64,000 bases of DNA from Hymenobacter nivis (GCF_006439025.1 NZ_RCYZ01000005.1:310001-374000); one strand, 5' to 3'. Positions 43,101 through 51,892 are shown, numbered from the stretch's first letter. The notes: generated by a model not told the origin, from the letters alone. Numbers and translations: made by a program.

Positions 43101-43443
43101 CCACGCTCGGCGCGAGGCCCTGGCCGCGGCAGTTGCGCACGGTCAGGTCGGCCCCCTGGCCGGCCTGGATGAGGTTGCCCGCCCCGGCCAGGTTGCAACC
43201 GTCAAGCACCACGGGGTCGTTGGTGTTCACAAGCACCGCGGGCTGCCCCGAATCGGTGCTGCGGTAGTTGCCGGTATAGGTACCGCCTTTGGTTATTACA
43301 ATTGGATCGGAGTAGGATACCGCTTGGGCCTGCGCCGAAACCAAGGGTGCGCCCGCCGCCACCAGTACCAAAAAGGCCCGCGTGCAAGCGGCAAACGCAG
43401 GTTTGTGGCCCGCTGCCCCGCTGGATTGGTCAATTTTTAACAT
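40195..43443 (-). CDS. Secreted beta-helix protein with three CBM61-like modules and T9SS tail
   Basis: A 1082-residue secreted protein. After the signal peptide (VSAQAQA) comes a right-handed parallel beta-helix (about 45-400; DPVVLDGCNLAG, LTVRNCRGQG, TVRYNRVRNI). Then follow a carbohydrate-binding module (EAYAGAHTGSYHGTHYRP), an Ig-like domain (TDADGTVAKVEFFNGT), two more copies of the module (YPGAHAGLYHGTQYRP, YPGAHTGLYHGTQYRP) and a type IX sorting tail (FPNPADGQVTVS). The modules resemble CBM61 of galactanases. A lyase, hydrolase or epimerase acting on a galactan-like EPS is plausible but no catalytic residues could be fixed. The helix core is shared with the lipoprotein at 47323. ATG 43443 is used. 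Confidence 0.85.
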   Translation of the reverse strand: MLKIDQSSGAAGHKPAFAACTRAFLVLVAAGAPLVSAQAQAVSYSDPIVITKGGTYTGNYRSTDSGQPAVLVNTNDPVVLDGCNLAGAGNLIQAGQGADLTVRNCRGQGLAPSVDNQAPGRFLDSYRAQRLVVEHNELVQTSGIVVNRWGGTGASGQTLTVRYNRVRNIDGRWRNGGSTRSSFLILNTVQRLAGVDVSYNEVVNAPNQSLVEDNINLYNSSGTASSPLRVHDNFVRGAYPFPATDGQFTGTGLTTDGDAGALDGAAGYIEADHNQFVSTCNAAMNIAAGHDVYYHDNRLVNSGLLPDGSRLTATYAATAVFNYYQQLVSLFFNNRIQNNTIGFVRWGANNPYPDRQDLSPGNCATCTGTVHLPNPVTLATEDNEATLWAQKLQQAGVVLGPLGATAAPTPPVAATGQVANPGFEADGATSTPTGWQTSSDAKASYSEAYAGAHTGSYHGTHYRPSAYEVYTYQVVSGLANGTYAFSAWVKSSGGQAAAQMRASNYGGPMQTADLAATPGGVAAPGWVLLTVPNIAVTNGQCEIGFYSKAGGSQSIYFDDVTLAPQQAGAPNAAPTVALSAATSLTLGQALALSATATDADGTVAKVEFFNGTAKLGEATAAPYQLSWTPSAAGTYALTAVATDNAGASTTSAAVAVAVAPATPAPVGAGTNLVVNPGLEAGGLPVGAPAGWQTATGANTNDNADYTETYPGAHAGLYHGTQYRPDDYEVYTYQTISNLPAGTYTLRAWVKSTGGQPRAEMRASNYGGDMRTANLSTSTSGWTLVQISDISVTSGRAEIGFYSKANGGQWLYFDDVEFVLQPAATPTTGANTVLNPSFDNDLLPRWDPRYWTTRAIGNTRIYASFIEAYPGAHTGLYHGTQYRPEAFEVYTYQTVRNLPAGSYTLRAWVKNTGGQAIAEMRASNYGGSLVSTAAPTTADGQWVQISVPNIAVSNGQCEIGFYSKASGGQSLYYDDVELVLQSAASSAATSAAAAVTSALAASSTLFPNPADGQVTVSTNFEQATAVTLVVTDMQGTPMLRSQQQAAAGDNQFVLDTSRLPSGIYALQIQSSQPTRVERLEVRH

Positions 43444-43776
43444 AAGCAAGCAGAAACGTGACTTCCTGATTCAATTAAAAATGTTATAAAACATATAAAA
43501 GCCTAAGGCAAAGATATGCAATTTTACTGTTCGTAACCACTTGAGCCAAAATTATATAACTTGCACTTTACTGCAAACGATTGTCATTATCCAAGATTGT
43601 AAAAAGCGGAAAAAGTCAATATCTAGGAGTTGATGTCCAGCGCTTTCTGGGCGGAAACCGGGCCCAGGGCCCCGGACCCGGGCCCGGGCTCCCAGCTTGG
43701 CAGCCAGTCTCCGGCGACTATCTTACTTTTACAGTATAGCAGCAGTCTTATCCTTTTCTCTTTTTTACAAACAGCC
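43444..43776. other. Divergent promoter region
   Basis: A 333 bp spacer between divergent genes, AT-rich from 43450 to 43620. It holds a perfect minus-strand -7 box (43509-43516) and a plus-strand near-match TACTTTTA (43724-43731) ahead of the deacetylase. Otherwise nothing recognised. Confidence 0.5.
43509..43516 (-). promoter_or_regulatory. -7 box for the long beta-helix gene
   Basis: On the minus strand TATCTTTG, a perfect TAnnTTTG, about 66 bp before the ATG. Confidence 0.55.
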
Positions 43777-44751
43777 ATGCCTTTTGCTTGGAGGCGTGCC
43801 CTCGACCGCCTCGACGAACACCTGGCCCTGGCCCGCCTGGCCGCGCGCCCCGAACGACCGGCGCTGCTGGCGTTCATGTTTCACGTGTTGTTTGAAGACG
43901 AGGCCGCGATGGACCGGCACGAGGTGGACCCGCAGCAGCGCATCACGGTGGGGATGTTTGAGGAATTTGTGGCCTACTTCGTGGCGCACGGCTACGCCTT
44001 TGTGACGCCGGCCGACGTGCTGCGCGGCCTCGACCCCGCCGGTAAGTACGCCCTGCTCACCTTCGACGACGGCTACTACAACAACCGCCTGGCGCTGCCC
44101 GTGTTGCGGCGCTACGGCGTGCCGGCCACGTTTTTCATCTCCACCCACCACGTGGAGGCGGGCCGCGCCTTTTGGTGGGATGTGGTGTACCGCCACCGGC
44201 AGCGCCAGCCCTTGCCGCCCGCCGCGCAAGCCGCTGAGTATGCGCTCCTCAAGCAACTGCGCCATCCTGAAGTAGACCAGTACCTGGTGGACCAATTTGG
44301 CCCGGGGGCCCTGGTGCCGGTGGGCGACCTGGATCGGCCCTTCACGCCGGCCGAGCTGCGGGAGTTTGCCAGCGCGCCGGAGGTGAACCTGGGCAACCAC
44401 ACCCACCACCACGCCGTGCTCACCAATTACGCCCCCGCCGCCGCTGCCGCCGAACTCGTGGCGTGTCAGGAGGCGCTGGCGCGCCTGCTGGGGGCCCCGG
44501 CCAGCGCCGTGGCCTACCCCAACGGCAATGCCTCGGCGGCGGTGCGGGCGGCGGCCGTGGGCGCGGGCCTGCGCCTGGGGACCACCGTGCGGGCTGGCAA
44601 AAACTACCTGCCCTTTGCCCGCTACGGCGTGGATGTGCTGCTGCTCAACCGCTTCCTGCTGTGGGGCGGCCCGGACGTGGCGCGGCAGTGCGCCCTGTTC
44701 CGCACCGATTTTCACCTCAAGGAGCGGCTCCGCTTCTGGCGGCGGGCGTAG
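43777..44751 (+). CDS. Polysaccharide deacetylase (NodB-type)
   Basis: A 324-residue CE4 family protein. NodB motif 1 is LLTFDDGYYNNR with the catalytic and metal-binding Asp pair, and motif 2 is NLGNHTHHHAVL with the two metal His. No signal peptide is seen at the chosen start (MPFAWRRALDRLDEH, 43777), so it may act in the cytoplasm on a precursor or be exported in another way. Within an EPS locus it probably removes acetyl groups from amino sugars of the repeat unit or polymer. The next GT4 gene starts 142 bp downstream. Confidence 0.88.
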   Translation: MPFAWRRALDRLDEHLALARLAARPERPALLAFMFHVLFEDEAAMDRHEVDPQQRITVGMFEEFVAYFVAHGYAFVTPADVLRGLDPAGKYALLTFDDGYYNNRLALPVLRRYGVPATFFISTHHVEAGRAFWWDVVYRHRQRQPLPPAAQAAEYALLKQLRHPEVDQYLVDQFGPGALVPVGDLDRPFTPAELREFASAPEVNLGNHTHHHAVLTNYAPAAAAAELVACQEALARLLGAPASAVAYPNGNASAAVRAAAVGAGLRLGTTVRAGKNYLPFARYGVDVLLLNRFLLWGGPDVARQCALFRTDFHLKERLRFWRRA

Positions 44752-44892
44752 CGCCCCGCAGCGGTTACGTACTGATTCATTGCCTGTTATATATTTATTC
44801 TCCCAGTAAGCAGTTACGCCAAAAGCATTAGCGGTTTAATTATAAACAGGCTCTTTTTTATCAAAAAATTCTATTATTAGCTCGTTATTCCC

Positions 44893-46101
44893 GTGAAAAT
44901 TCTTTGGCTGGCCCCTTACCCGCACCCGCTCGATGCCCAGGCGCACCCCGTGCCGTGGGTGGGGGCCCTGGCCGACCTGCTGAAGCAGGAGCCGGGCGTG
45001 ACACTGACCATTCTGAACTGGACGCACCGCCTGGCCGTGCCAGTGGAGGAGTTTGAGCGCGACGGCATCCGCTTCATCTACCTGAGAACGCCGACGGTGC
45101 GCACCGACATCCTCACCTTGTACCGGCGGCGCATTGCCTTGGTAAAGGCTTATTTGCGCACTCACTGCCGCGCCTACGACCTGCTGCACCTGCACGGCTC
45201 GGAGCTGCAGCTGCCGGCCATGACGGCCGGCCTGCCCGTGCCCCAGCTGCTCACGGTGCAGGGCCTGGTGTCGCAGTACCCACGCTTCGTGCCCGGCCTG
45301 GTGTCGTGGCGTAAGGTGCTGTGGACGCTGGCCGGGCGCTACGAGCGGCGCTACCTGCCGGCCATCCACCACTTCTCGTGCCGCACCCACTGGGACCAGG
45401 CGCTGGTGCAGCGGCTCAGCCCGGGGTGCACCGTGCACCACAACTGGGAGGTCATCCGGCCCGCGTTTTTTAGGGCCCCGGGGCCCCGGCCAACGGGGCG
45501 GCCGCGGGTGGCATTCATCGGGGGCACGCAGGTGATGAAGGGCTTCCACGAGGTGCTGGCCGCGTTCGACCTGCTGCGCCAACACCTTGACGTGCAGCTT
45601 GTGGTGGCGGGCACCGACGACCTGGCCGCGGTGCTGGCCGCAGCAGCAGCGGCCGGGCTGCACCGCATCGGGCCGGCCGACGTGGTGTGCTGCGGCGTGC
45701 TGGGGGCCCCGGCGTTGGCCGAGCTCTTTGCCGAAGCGGTGTGCCTGCTCCACCCCTCCTACGTCGACAACAGCCCCAACAGCGTGTGCGAGGCCCAGGC
45801 CGCCGGCCTGCCCGTGGTGGCTTCCGACGTGGGCGGCGTCCGCTCGCTCGTGGAGCACGAGGTGACGGGCCTGCTCTGCACGCTGGCCCCGGCCAGCATT
45901 GCCGCCCAGGCCCTGCGCCTGCTCACCGACGGGGCCCTGCACCAGCGCCTGGCCACCCAGGCCGCCGCCGTGGCCCACCAGCGCCACGACCCCGCCACCA
46001 TCGTGGCGCGCACGCTGGCCATTTACCAGGCCGTATTGCGCGATTTTCACCAGCAGCCAGCAGCTAAGCCAAGGCCGCGGCGCCTCCAAGCACCCCGCTG
46101 A
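44893..46101 (+). CDS. Glycosyltransferase family 4 protein
   Basis: A 402-residue GT-B enzyme starting with GTG at 44893 (MKILWLAPYPHPLDAQ). The N-terminal acceptor domain has LLHLHGSELQLP. The C-terminal nucleotide-sugar domain has VAFIGGTQVMKGFHEVL and the GT4 signature SPNSVCEAQAAGLPVVASDV with the paired Glu. It should add a sugar to the lipid-linked EPS unit on the cytoplasmic side of the membrane; donor and linkage are unknown. It is convergent with the GT4 gene at 46128, the stops being only 27 bp apart without a clear terminator. Confidence 0.9.
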   Translation: MKILWLAPYPHPLDAQAHPVPWVGALADLLKQEPGVTLTILNWTHRLAVPVEEFERDGIRFIYLRTPTVRTDILTLYRRRIALVKAYLRTHCRAYDLLHLHGSELQLPAMTAGLPVPQLLTVQGLVSQYPRFVPGLVSWRKVLWTLAGRYERRYLPAIHHFSCRTHWDQALVQRLSPGCTVHHNWEVIRPAFFRAPGPRPTGRPRVAFIGGTQVMKGFHEVLAAFDLLRQHLDVQLVVAGTDDLAAVLAAAAAAGLHRIGPADVVCCGVLGAPALAELFAEAVCLLHPSYVDNSPNSVCEAQAAGLPVVASDVGGVRSLVEHEVTGLLCTLAPASIAAQALRLLTDGALHQRLATQAAAVAHQRHDPATIVARTLAIYQAVLRDFHQQPAAKPRPRRLQAPR

Positions 46102-46127
46102 ACGGGCTAGGGCTCAGGCAGCTGTGC

Positions 46128-47315
46128 CTAAGCTCCGGTGGGCTGTGCGTAGAGGGCCAGGTACTGGTCGGCAATTTTGGCCAGTGGGAAGCGCTCGGCC
46201 ACGATGGCCACGGCCCGGGCCGATACCTGCGCATATAGGGCCCCATCGGACAGCAGACGATTCACGGCACCGGCAATGGCGTCCACGCTCGTCACGTCGA
46301 CCAGCAGGCCGCCGTCTTCCACCACCCACGGCACGGCACCGCTGGCTTGGCCGGCCACCACGGGCACGCCGTAGGCCATGGCCTCCACGAGCACCATGCC
46401 GAACGACTCTTCGAGCGAAGTGTGGAGAACGAGCGTGCTGGCAGCAATTTTCCGCAGCACTTCCTCGTGGGGCGTGGGGCCCCAAAACACCACGTTTTGC
46501 ACGTTGTGCTGGCGGCAGAACTCTTCTGCCTCCTCGCCCGGCACAAAGGCCGTGCCCATCGCCCAGAGCACCGCCGTGGGGTGCTGCTGCTGCACGGCGC
46601 GGAAAGCCAACAGGGCGTTTTTGCTGTTTTTGCGGTCGTCCCAGCCGTTCACCACGGTGCTGAGCACGGGCCGGTCGAGGGGCGCTTTCACTAGGCTGGC
46701 GCGGCCGGGGATGACCACCGGGTTGGGCACCACCGCCACGGGGGCCTTCGTCCAAGGCTGCACGGTGGCAGCCATGTACGGCGACACGGCCGTGAAGCGG
46801 TGGCCCTTGCGGAACACGTAGCGCGCCATCAGCAAGTGGAACAGGCGGTTGAGGGTGCGCACGTAGTCGAAGATGATGCGGGCGTTGTCGTGCACCGTCA
46901 CGATAGTTTGCGGGTCGTAGGCCAGGCCGGCCAGGGCAAACTCGTAGGTCCAGTGGGCGTGCACCACCTCGGGGCGGAAGCGCTGGAGCTGGGCCAGCAT
47001 TCCCTGGCGCTCAAACCAAAAAAAATCGGCGGTGCGGCCCAGGCGGCGGCCGTTCAGGCGAAACGTGCGGCTGCGGGCGGGCACCACCACGTAGGTCAGG
47101 TTGGGGCCCTCGTGCACGAAGGGCGGGTCGTCGTCGCCGAGCTGGTCGTCGAGGGTGATGGCCACCACCCGGTGCCCGCGGGCCACGTACTCGCGGATGA
47201 GGTTGCTGATCAGCGGGGCCCCTTCGCGCCCTTTCGGGTAGGGGCGGGCGGCGTCGCGCTCGGCCGCGGGCAGCAGGTCGTTGGTGGCAATGGGGGCTAG
47301 AACGCCGATGTACAT
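46128..47315 (-). CDS. Glycosyltransferase family 4 protein
   Basis: A 395-residue GT-B enzyme, last gene of the long minus-strand EPS run. The N-terminal part carries a Gly-rich loop region (GREGAPLISNLIREYVARGH) and VVHAHWTYEFALAG. The donor domain has VNGWDDRKNSKNALLAF and HTSLEESFGMVLVEAMAYGV, the EX7E signature. It is expected to elongate the repeat unit in the cytoplasm. Start ATG 47315, 8 bp after the beta-helix lipoprotein stop, so translation is probably linked. Sugar specificity cannot be told. Confidence 0.9.
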   Translation of the reverse strand: MYIGVLAPIATNDLLPAAERDAARPYPKGREGAPLISNLIREYVARGHRVVAITLDDQLGDDDPPFVHEGPNLTYVVVPARSRTFRLNGRRLGRTADFFWFERQGMLAQLQRFRPEVVHAHWTYEFALAGLAYDPQTIVTVHDNARIIFDYVRTLNRLFHLLMARYVFRKGHRFTAVSPYMAATVQPWTKAPVAVVPNPVVIPGRASLVKAPLDRPVLSTVVNGWDDRKNSKNALLAFRAVQQQHPTAVLWAMGTAFVPGEEAEEFCRQHNVQNVVFWGPTPHEEVLRKIAASTLVLHTSLEESFGMVLVEAMAYGVPVVAGQASGAVPWVVEDGGLLVDVTSVDAIAGAVNRLLSDGALYAQVSARAVAIVAERFPLAKIADQYLALYAQPTGA

Positions 47316-47322
47316 CAGGAAG

Positions 47323-48528
47323 TTATTTAGAAACTGAACCGGCCCGGGCCAGCTGGGGCCCCACCGCCACGCCGGCCTTGCGCAGCTTTTGCTGCCAGGT
47401 GCGCCACTCGCCTTCCTCCGTTATCCAGCCGATGGGGCCGGGCAGGTGCTCGGTGTCGGTGCAGGGGGCGCAGGCTCCGGGGCTCAGGTCCTGGCGGTCG
47501 GGGGCAGGGTCGGTGCCGCCCCACTTTACGTAGCCCACGGCGTTGTGGGCCACGCGGTGGCCAAAAAACACGGTGGCGGGCTGCTTGTAGAAGTTGAACA
47601 CGCCCAGCCCGGCGTGCCCGGCGTTGAAGCGCGCGCCGTCGGGCAGGTAGCCGGCGGTGATGGCGCGGTTGTCGTGAAAGTAGATGTCGTGGCCGGCGGC
47701 GATGTTCATGGCCGCGTTGCCGGTGGCCACAAACTGGTTGTGGTCGGCCTCTACGAAAGCCGTGGCGCCGTCCACCGTTTTGGCGTCACCGTCAGTGGTC
47801 AGGCCCGAGCCCGTGAACTGGCCCGCCGCGGCCGGAAACGGGTAGGCGCCGCGCACAAAGTTGTCGTGCACGTGCAGCGGGCTGGCCGCCGTACCCGAGC
47901 TGTTGTAGAGGTTGATGTTATCCTCCACCAGGCTCTGGCCCGGCGCGTTCACCACCTCATTGTAGGCAATATCTACGCCGGGCACATGCTGCACTGTGTT
48001 CAAAATCAAGAAGCTGCAGTGCGTGCTGCCGGTGTTGTTGCGCCAGCGGCCGTCCACGTCGCGCGCCAGGTTGTAGCGCACGGTTAGGGTTTGGCCGGGG
48101 GCCCCGGTCCCGCTCCAGCGGTTCACCACAATGCCGCTGGTTTGCACAAAGGCGTTGTGCTCCACCACCAATCGGCGCGGGCGGTAGGCGTCGAGGAAGC
48201 GGCCGGGGGCCTGCTTGTCGGCGGTGGGCGGCAGGCCGCGGCCGCGGCAGTTGCGCACGGTCAGGTCGGCCCCTTCGCCAGCCTCGATGAGGTTGCCGGG
48301 GCCCGTGAGGGCGCAGCCGTCGAGCACCACGGGCTCGGTGGTGGCCACGCGCACGCAGGCCGTACCCGAGGCCGTGCTGGCGTACGCGCCCGAGTAGGTG
48401 CCGCCCTTGGTGATGACCAAGGTGGCGTCGCCGGTGGCGTGGTGGCTGGCGCAGGCGGCCACGCCGGGGCCCCCAGCCAGCAGGGCCAGCCACAGCCAGG
48501 GGGCGGCGCGGCGCTTCAGGGGCCCCAT
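47323..48528 (-). CDS. Beta-helix lipoprotein within the EPS operon
   Basis: A 401-residue protein. From ATG 48528 it has a lipoprotein signal (LLAGGPGVAACAS), then a right-handed parallel beta-helix closely matching residues 45-400 of the long secreted protein at 40195. Shared blocks are LVVEHN, QTSGIVVNRW, SFLILNTVQ, SLVEDNINLYNSSGTA and PDRQDLSPG. It lacks the CBM and sorting modules. Its ATG overlaps the stop of the upstream GT2 gene (TAATG), so the two are coupled. Surface anchoring and position suggest a role in modifying or cutting the EPS as it leaves the cell; the activity is unknown. Confidence 0.82.
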   Translation of the reverse strand: MGPLKRRAAPWLWLALLAGGPGVAACASHHATGDATLVITKGGTYSGAYASTASGTACVRVATTEPVVLDGCALTGPGNLIEAGEGADLTVRNCRGRGLPPTADKQAPGRFLDAYRPRRLVVEHNAFVQTSGIVVNRWSGTGAPGQTLTVRYNLARDVDGRWRNNTGSTHCSFLILNTVQHVPGVDIAYNEVVNAPGQSLVEDNINLYNSSGTAASPLHVHDNFVRGAYPFPAAAGQFTGSGLTTDGDAKTVDGATAFVEADHNQFVATGNAAMNIAAGHDIYFHDNRAITAGYLPDGARFNAGHAGLGVFNFYKQPATVFFGHRVAHNAVGYVKWGGTDPAPDRQDLSPGACAPCTDTEHLPGPIGWITEEGEWRTWQQKLRKAGVAVGPQLARAGSVSK

Positions 48529-49367
48529 TAGTGCAGGAAGTAGCCCACCAGCCGGCGCGCGTAGCCGTTCAGCAGGAAATACGGCAAATAAATCGCGGGG
48601 CAATTTTTGAAGGCGAAGTGCGTGAAATTGACCAGGTTGCCCCCGCCCCGGATGCCGAACAGGTGCTGGTAGTAGCCCTTCAGGCTGCGGTGCTTGCGGG
48701 TGAGGGTCTGGCCGCTTTCCTCGGGGTAGGTGCTGAGCTGGGCGGCGTAGTTGCAGAACACCGGGAAGCCGGCCCGGCGCGCCACGCTGGTGTAGTCGAA
48801 GTCGGCGAGGTAGTGCGGCAGGCGCTTCTCATCGAACAAGCCCACCTTGTCAATCACCGCTTTAGGAATGAGCAGGCCGCGCCCGGGCAGGTACGTGACG
48901 GGGTGCAGGCCGGTGCGCAGGCCGGCGGGTAGCTCGTGCAGCAGGTCATGGCGGGTATTGGTCTTGAAATCAAGCCGTTCGCCGCCGTAAATCACCTCCC
49001 CGTTGGAAGCGTCGAACTCCAGGGCCCCCAGCACGGCGGTGGGGTTTTGGTCGGCGGCGGCCAGCATTTCGGCCACGAAGGTTGGGGCGGCAACCACGTC
49101 GTTGTTGAGGGTGAGCACGCGGGTGGCGCCCAGGGCCAGGGCCCGGCGGATGCCCAGGTTCACGCCGGCCGTCCAGAACAGGTTGCCGTCGCCGGTCACC
49201 ACTTCCACCTCGGGGTAGTCGCGGGCCAGAGCGGCGGCCGTTTCGTCGGTCGAGCCGTCGTCCACGACCACCGTGCGGAAGTCCTGGTTGGTTTGCGCCC
49301 GCAGCGAGACCAGGCACTCGGCGGTGTAGCGCCAGCGGTTAAAAACGGGGATAATAACGTAAAGCAT
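48528..49367 (-). CDS. Glycosyltransferase family 2 protein
   Basis: A 279-residue GT-A enzyme. The N-terminus is MLYVIIPVFNRWRYTAE, followed by VVVDDGSTDETAAAL, the donor-binding motif, and LTLNNDVVAAP, the DXD-like site. YLPGRGLLIPKAVIDKVG is typical of the rhamnosyltransferase-like branch. A C-terminal hydrophobic stretch may touch the membrane. It is coupled by a 1 bp overlap to the beta-helix lipoprotein and follows a GT4 gene after 81 bp. It should add one sugar of the repeat unit. Confidence 0.9.
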   Translation of the reverse strand: MLYVIIPVFNRWRYTAECLVSLRAQTNQDFRTVVVDDGSTDETAAALARDYPEVEVVTGDGNLFWTAGVNLGIRRALALGATRVLTLNNDVVAAPTFVAEMLAAADQNPTAVLGALEFDASNGEVIYGGERLDFKTNTRHDLLHELPAGLRTGLHPVTYLPGRGLLIPKAVIDKVGLFDEKRLPHYLADFDYTSVARRAGFPVFCNYAAQLSTYPEESGQTLTRKHRSLKGYYQHLFGIRGGGNLVNFTHFAFKNCPAIYLPYFLLNGYARRLVGYFLH

Positions 49368-49448
49368 AGGAAATCATGAATTATGAATTAAAAATTACGC
49401 TGGCTCTCATCTCGCCAAAAAAGGTGGATTGCCCAAGCCGCTTCGTTT

Positions 49449-50729
49449 TTAATTCACACTTTTTAATTCTTCAGAAGGAGCCAGCCCGGCTAGCTCGGGG
49501 GCGGCGGCGGCGACTTGCCGGTAGATGCCGCCCACAAATTTGGACAGCTTATACTGGGCGGCGTAGGCAAACCCGGCCCGGCCCATGCCCTCCAGCGCGG
49601 TGGGGTCGTCGTAGAGGCGCTCCACGGCGCGGGCCAGCGCGGCCACGGTTTCGGCGGCCGACTGCACGGGCACCTTGATGCCGGCGTCGTCGGGAATGAA
49701 GTCGGTGGCCCCGTGGTGGTCGAGGGTGAGGATGGGCAGGCCCAGGGCCATGGACTCCATGTACTGGTTGGCGTAGGTATCGCGCAAGCTGCAGAGCATG
49801 AACAGGTCGTGGCCGAGGTAGGCGGCGCGGGTGGCTTCGTAGGGCACGCTGCCGTGCCAGGTCACGCGGTCCGTCAGGCCGGCCTCGGCAATCCAGCCGG
49901 GCACCTGGGGCCCCACGGGCCCGTCGCCCATGATGTCGAGATGGAAATTCACCCGCTTATCGACTTGGCCCAGCGCGGCCAGCGTGAGGTGCAGGCCCTT
50001 GCGCGGAAACAGCCGCGCCAGCCACAAAATGCGCAGCGGCCGGCCGGCCAGCGCCGGGCGGGGCGTGTAAGCGGCCGGGAAGTAGCTGTCCGGCAGCGGC
50101 GCGCTCATGGTCAGCAGCACCTTGGGGGCCCCCAGTTGGCGGGCCAGGGCGGCGGTGTCGCCGTTGGCGACCAGCACCAGGGCGGCGTGGCGCAGGCCCT
50201 GGCGCACGTTGGGGTCGAAGGTGGTGAGCAAGCCGCTGATGGCGTTGCGCACGGTTTCGGTTTTGAACCAGTCGGGCAGGTACTGGCGCAGCGCCGCGGG
50301 GGCCACCATGCCGCCACCCAGGGGCCCCAGCAGCAGCGGCTTATTCAGGCGCCACAGCCACGAGGCCATTTGCAGGCTGTTGTAGGTGACGTGGTGCACG
50401 GCCCCAAAATTCACCTGGGCATCGAGCGCCTTCGCCACGCGCCAGGCCCGGTACTGCCACGCAATGTAGTGCAGGTACACGCCGGGCTGCCAGCGGTAGG
50501 CGTAGTTGATGGCAGCGGGCACGTCGATGTACACCGGGTGGATGCGGCGGGCCACCGGGTCGGCAGCGCGCTCGGCCAGCAGTTGGTCGAGGGCCTCCTG
50601 ACCGCGCGGGGTGGTGAGGCACCACACCTCGTGGCCCAGGGCGGCCGCTTCCCACAGCCAGTTGAAGCCGTTGCCTTCCTCGCTGCCGCGGTTGGGGGCG
50701 CAGGCGTAGGCCGAAAGGAGGAGCTTCAT
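49449..50729 (-). CDS. Glycosyltransferase family 4 protein
   Basis: A 426-residue GT-B enzyme. The start MKLLLSAYACAPNRGSEEG at 50729 is characteristic; the longer frame upstream is the neighbouring gene read in another phase. The donor domain has LWLARLFPRKGLHLTLAAL and DTYANQYMESMALGLPILTL. The ATG overlaps the stop of the upstream gene by four bases (ATGA), which shows translational coupling. It should extend the lipid-linked oligosaccharide in the cytoplasm. The C-terminus ends about 80 bp before the GT2 gene. Confidence 0.9.
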   Translation of the reverse strand: MKLLLSAYACAPNRGSEEGNGFNWLWEAAALGHEVWCLTTPRGQEALDQLLAERAADPVARRIHPVYIDVPAAINYAYRWQPGVYLHYIAWQYRAWRVAKALDAQVNFGAVHHVTYNSLQMASWLWRLNKPLLLGPLGGGMVAPAALRQYLPDWFKTETVRNAISGLLTTFDPNVRQGLRHAALVLVANGDTAALARQLGAPKVLLTMSAPLPDSYFPAAYTPRPALAGRPLRILWLARLFPRKGLHLTLAALGQVDKRVNFHLDIMGDGPVGPQVPGWIAEAGLTDRVTWHGSVPYEATRAAYLGHDLFMLCSLRDTYANQYMESMALGLPILTLDHHGATDFIPDDAGIKVPVQSAAETVAALARAVERLYDDPTALEGMGRAGFAYAAQYKLSKFVGGIYRQVAAAAPELAGLAPSEELKSVN

Positions 50730-51757
50730 GAGTTGGTGGGCTTGGCCGGTGAGGAAACGGCCGGCTTGGCGGCTTGCTTGGGGCTTTGGAGGCCGGCGGC
50801 CACCGGCTTTTGGCCCGCAAACACGCGCCGCACCATGGCCGCCAATCGGCTTCGCAGAAACTCGTTGAAGCGGCGGTTGTCGCGGGGGCGGTCCTGGGCC
50901 ACCCGGGCGGGGTGGCGCAGCGGGAAGGCCAGGTCGCGGGCCGGCAGGTCGCCCAGCACGTCGCCCCCGTCGTGGGTGTGCGTCGAGTCGTTGCCAAAGC
51001 CGATGTTGCCCACCAGGTTCACGGCCGGCACAATGTAAAGGCCCTGGTGGCGGGCAATGGTGTACTCCCACTGGTAGTCCCACACGTCGGGCGGCTGGGG
51101 CAAGGCCAGCACGCCGGCCATTTTGCCCAGCCGGTAGCGCTTTTCCAGGGGCCCCGTGAAGGTGCCGTCGAGGGCCCCCGAGGCGGCCACGGCCCGGAAA
51201 TCGGTGAGGTGGTAGTCGTAGAGCTGCCAGGCGCGGCGCCAGGTGGCCCAGCCCCAGCTGTTGCGCTGCGTGGAGAAGTAGTACGAGGGCGCGCTGGGGT
51301 TCAGGGCCCCCTGGGCCTCCGAGCCGAAGTTGTTGCCGCCGATGTGCATCACCCGCGCGTCGTCGCGGTAGCGGGCCAGCAGCTCCTGGCAAAACGGGAA
51401 AAAGCTGGGGGCCGGCACGCAGTCATCTTCGAGGATAATGCCTTCGGCTTCGTGCTCAAAAAACCAGTTCATGGCCGTGACCGGGGCCAGGCCGCAGTTC
51501 AGGTTGTTCTCTTGGAACAGGGTGAATACTTCGCAGGGCCAGTCCACTTCCTGCACCACGGCGCGGGTTTCGGCGCAGCGCACGGCGTCGGTGGGGTGGC
51601 CGGGGCGGGGGCCATCGGCGGCCACGTAGAGGCGGGTGGGCCGGGCCCGGCGGATGGTGTCGAACACGCGCCGGGTGGTGTCGGGCCGGCTAAACACCAT
51701 CAGTAAAACCGGCGTGGTGAGGGCCCCGGTGGGCAGAGAGGAAAGGGGTTGGGGCAT
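50726..51757 (-). CDS. Nucleotide-diphospho-sugar transferase, GT2-like
   Basis: A 343-residue protein with a GT-A-like fold: PVLLMVFSRPDTTRRVFDT, LYVAADGPR, and EGIILEDDCVPAP with an Asp-Asp metal site. RNSWGWATWRRAW and NIGFGNDSTHT are typical of proteins annotated as hemolytic or nucleotide-diphospho-sugar transferases. The start MPQPLSSLPTG at 51757 is preferred over 51775, six residues earlier. The last 30 residues are Lys/Pro/Ala-rich and probably disordered. Fourth EPS biosynthetic enzyme in the run, overlapping the next gene by 4 bp. Substrate unknown. Confidence 0.85.
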   Translation of the reverse strand: MPQPLSSLPTGALTTPVLLMVFSRPDTTRRVFDTIRRARPTRLYVAADGPRPGHPTDAVRCAETRAVVQEVDWPCEVFTLFQENNLNCGLAPVTAMNWFFEHEAEGIILEDDCVPAPSFFPFCQELLARYRDDARVMHIGGNNFGSEAQGALNPSAPSYYFSTQRNSWGWATWRRAWQLYDYHLTDFRAVAASGALDGTFTGPLEKRYRLGKMAGVLALPQPPDVWDYQWEYTIARHQGLYIVPAVNLVGNIGFGNDSTHTHDGGDVLGDLPARDLAFPLRHPARVAQDRPRDNRRFNEFLRSRLAAMVRRVFAGQKPVAAGLQSPKQAAKPAVSSPAKPTNS

Positions 51758-51892
51758 GGCAGAGCCGCTGGGCAAAGAGCGGCTTAGTTGGAAAAAGGAA
51801 ACACCGGGCTGCCGGCGGGGCCCCTGGCGGGGCGGCTCCGGACCGGAAACGACGGCGGCTCAAACAGGCGTTAGTTCAAAAATCATTTGTGG

